Of a stretch of 7,775 nucleotides of DNA, positions 6,609 through 7,775 are shown piece after piece. A program made the translations under genes and the position numbers. Numbering within the stretch: position 1 is the first letter of the stretch; every line of letters begins with the position of its first letter. The notes under the pieces are model-generated. The model searched no databases, was not told where the DNA came from, and worked only from the letters and a program-made list of their open reading frames with translations. The DNA comes from Ferruginibacter sp. (GTDB lineage: Bacteria > Bacteroidota > Bacteroidia > Chitinophagales > Chitinophagaceae), in NCBI GenBank assembly GCA_030831725.1, contig JAURKN010000249.1, positions 1-7,775 on the forward strand. Direction: 5' to 3'.

Positions 6609-7775
6609 TCATACTTGAAAAACACCGGTTTTAAATTCTGGGATATGCGGATTATGGTCTGCCGCTTTGATACCCTCCGAGATGTATTTTCTGGTTTGAC
6701 CTGGATCAATGATACCATCAATCCATAAACGGGCTGCTGCATATTCCGGTTTGGTTTGTCGTGTATAGTTAGCCGTTATGTTTTCTAGTAATTTCTTTTC
6801 CTCTTCAGCGCTTACTTCAAGTCCCTTCGCTTTCATTCCTGCAACCTGAATCTGAAGCATTGTTTTTGCTGCTTGCTCCCCTCCCATCACTGCGATTTTA
6901 GCCGTAGGCCATGCATAAATAAACCTTGGATCATAAGCCTTGCCGCACATCGCATAATTTCCTGCGCCAAATGAGTTACCGACCATGATGGTGATTTTCG
7001 GAACAACAGAATTGGCAACCGCATTCACCAATTTAGCTCCATCTTTTATGATTCCGGCATGCTCACTCCTGCTTCCTACCATAAAACCGGTTACGTCCTG
7101 AAGAAATACCAATGGAATTTTCTTTTGATTGCAATTCATGATGAAACGAGCTGCTTTATCGGCACTGTCATTGTAAATCACACCCCCCATCTGCATTTCC
7201 CCTTTTTTACTTTTTACCACCAGTCTTTGGTTTGCGACAATACCCACGGCCCAACCATCAATCCTTGCATATCCGCAAACAATGGTTTTTCCATACTCTT
7301 TTTTGAATTCATCGAAAGAATCAGCATCAACCAAGCAATCAATCAGATCAATCATATTGTAAGGCTTGGTATTACCCTCACTCATGATGCTGTATATCTC
7401 ATCAGGCCCTTGTTTGGGAAGAATTGGTGCAATTCGGTTAAAACCTGCGGTTGGAACCGGCCCCAATTTGGACATGATTTTTTTGATCTGATCAAGACAA
7501 TCCTTTTCGTTATCGAATCTGTAATCGGCAATGCCTGATAATTCGGTATGGGTGACGGCACCACCAAGGGTTTCCGCATCAACATCTTCACCAATGGCCG
7601 CTTTTACCAAATATGGACCTGCAAGAAATATGGAGCCTGCATTTTCCACCATCAAGGTTTCATCGCTCATGATGGGCAGATATGCGCCTCCAGCAACACA
7701 TGCACCAGTTACAGCTGAAATCTGCGTGATGCCCATGGCACTCATTTTAGCATTGTTTCTGAAAATGCGACCAAA
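6609..7775 (-). CDS. Acyl-CoA carboxylase carboxyltransferase (beta) subunit, probably methylcrotonyl-CoA carboxylase; N-terminus outside window
   Basis: The frame is open through the right window edge, giving the last 388 residues of a protein that in this family is usually about 510-560 residues long. The ATG at 7745 is internal: the ten codons before it (FGRIFRNNAK) continue the family sequence. Visible motifs are the N-half crotonase-fold segment GACVAGGAYLPIMSDE (24-39), FLAGPYLVKAA (50-60), GGAVTH (71-76), and in the C-half DVTGFMVGS (227-235), GNSFGAGNYAMCG (266-278), AWPTAKIAVMGGEQAA (288-303) and LWIDGIIDP (350-358). These are the acyl-CoA and carboxybiotin binding halves of the carboxyltransferase domain. 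The enzyme moves a carboxyl group from biotin to an acyl-CoA; the overall match is best to methylcrotonyl-CoA carboxylase beta (leucine breakdown), from memory of the family. Geranyl-CoA or another acyl-CoA carboxylase is possible because substrate cannot be fixed from sequence alone. The biotin-carrying partner is not in the window. Confidence 0.93.
   Translation of the reverse strand, partial: FGRIFRNNAKMSAMGITQISAVTGACVAGGAYLPIMSDETLMVENAGSIFLAGPYLVKAAIGEDVDAETLGGAVTHTELSGIADYRFDNEKDCLDQIKKIMSKLGPVPTAGFNRIAPILPKQGPDEIYSIMSEGNTKPYNMIDLIDCLVDADSFDEFKKEYGKTIVCGYARIDGWAVGIVANQRLVVKSKKGEMQMGGVIYNDSADKAARFIMNCNQKKIPLVFLQDVTGFMVGSRSEHAGIIKDGAKLVNAVANSVVPKITIMVGNSFGAGNYAMCGKAYDPRFIYAWPTAKIAVMGGEQAAKTMLQIQVAGMKAKGLEVSAEEEKKLLENITANYTRQTKPEYAAARLWIDGIIDPGQTRKYISEGIKAADHNPHIPEFKTGVFQV

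Noticed and set aside
7059..7538. 159-residue plus-strand frame opposite the carboxylase
   Set aside because: It is antisense to strongly conserved carboxyltransferase motifs and has no recognisable features of its own.

Overview
This 7.8-kb window looks like a chromosomal fragment of a Bacteroidota bacterium, possibly Chitinophagales/Saprospirales-like, although the exact order cannot be read from it. The evidence is a GLPGLI/DUF4412-type secreted protein, a DUF6580 membrane protein, the start of a Cys-containing secreted protein typical of gliding or type IX-secretion Bacteroidota, no clear Shine-Dalgarno sequences, and several exact matches to the Bacteroidota -7 promoter element TAnnTTTG just upstream of start codons.

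Layout from left to right: (1) the N-terminal 92 codons of a secreted protein on the minus strand, with a GTG start at 277, running off the left edge; (2) a strong rho-independent terminator (316-342) that closes the next gene; (3) a complete smc gene (367-3882, minus, GTG start); (4) a 284-bp AT-rich non-coding gap (3883-4166) between divergent genes. This gap carries the smc promoter candidates, a perfect DnaA box TTATCCACA and several near-matches, and a -7 element for the next gene. (5) A GLPGLI/DUF4412-like exported protein (4167-5024, plus); (6) a YraN/UPF0102 nuclease-fold protein (5029-5382, minus), convergent with the previous gene by 4 bp; (7) a DUF6580 integral membrane protein (5490-6029, plus), divergent from yraN; (8) RNase HI (6062-6532, minus); (9) the C-terminal 388 residues of a biotin-dependent acyl-CoA carboxylase carboxyltransferase subunit, closest to methylcrotonyl-CoA carboxylase beta (6609-7775, minus), running off the right edge.

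Most genes are ordinary housekeeping genes. smc (chromosome condensation and segregation), rnhA (RNA:DNA hybrid removal) and yraN (putative nuclease) share a broad DNA-maintenance theme, but strands alternate and there is no obvious operon apart from a possible carboxylase-rnhA read-through. The most notable signal is the DnaA-box-like cluster in the smc/GLPGLI gap, which may be a replication origin or a DnaA-regulated promoter region. No mobile element, CRISPR array, tRNA or rRNA was seen, and I see no convincing new multi-gene system.
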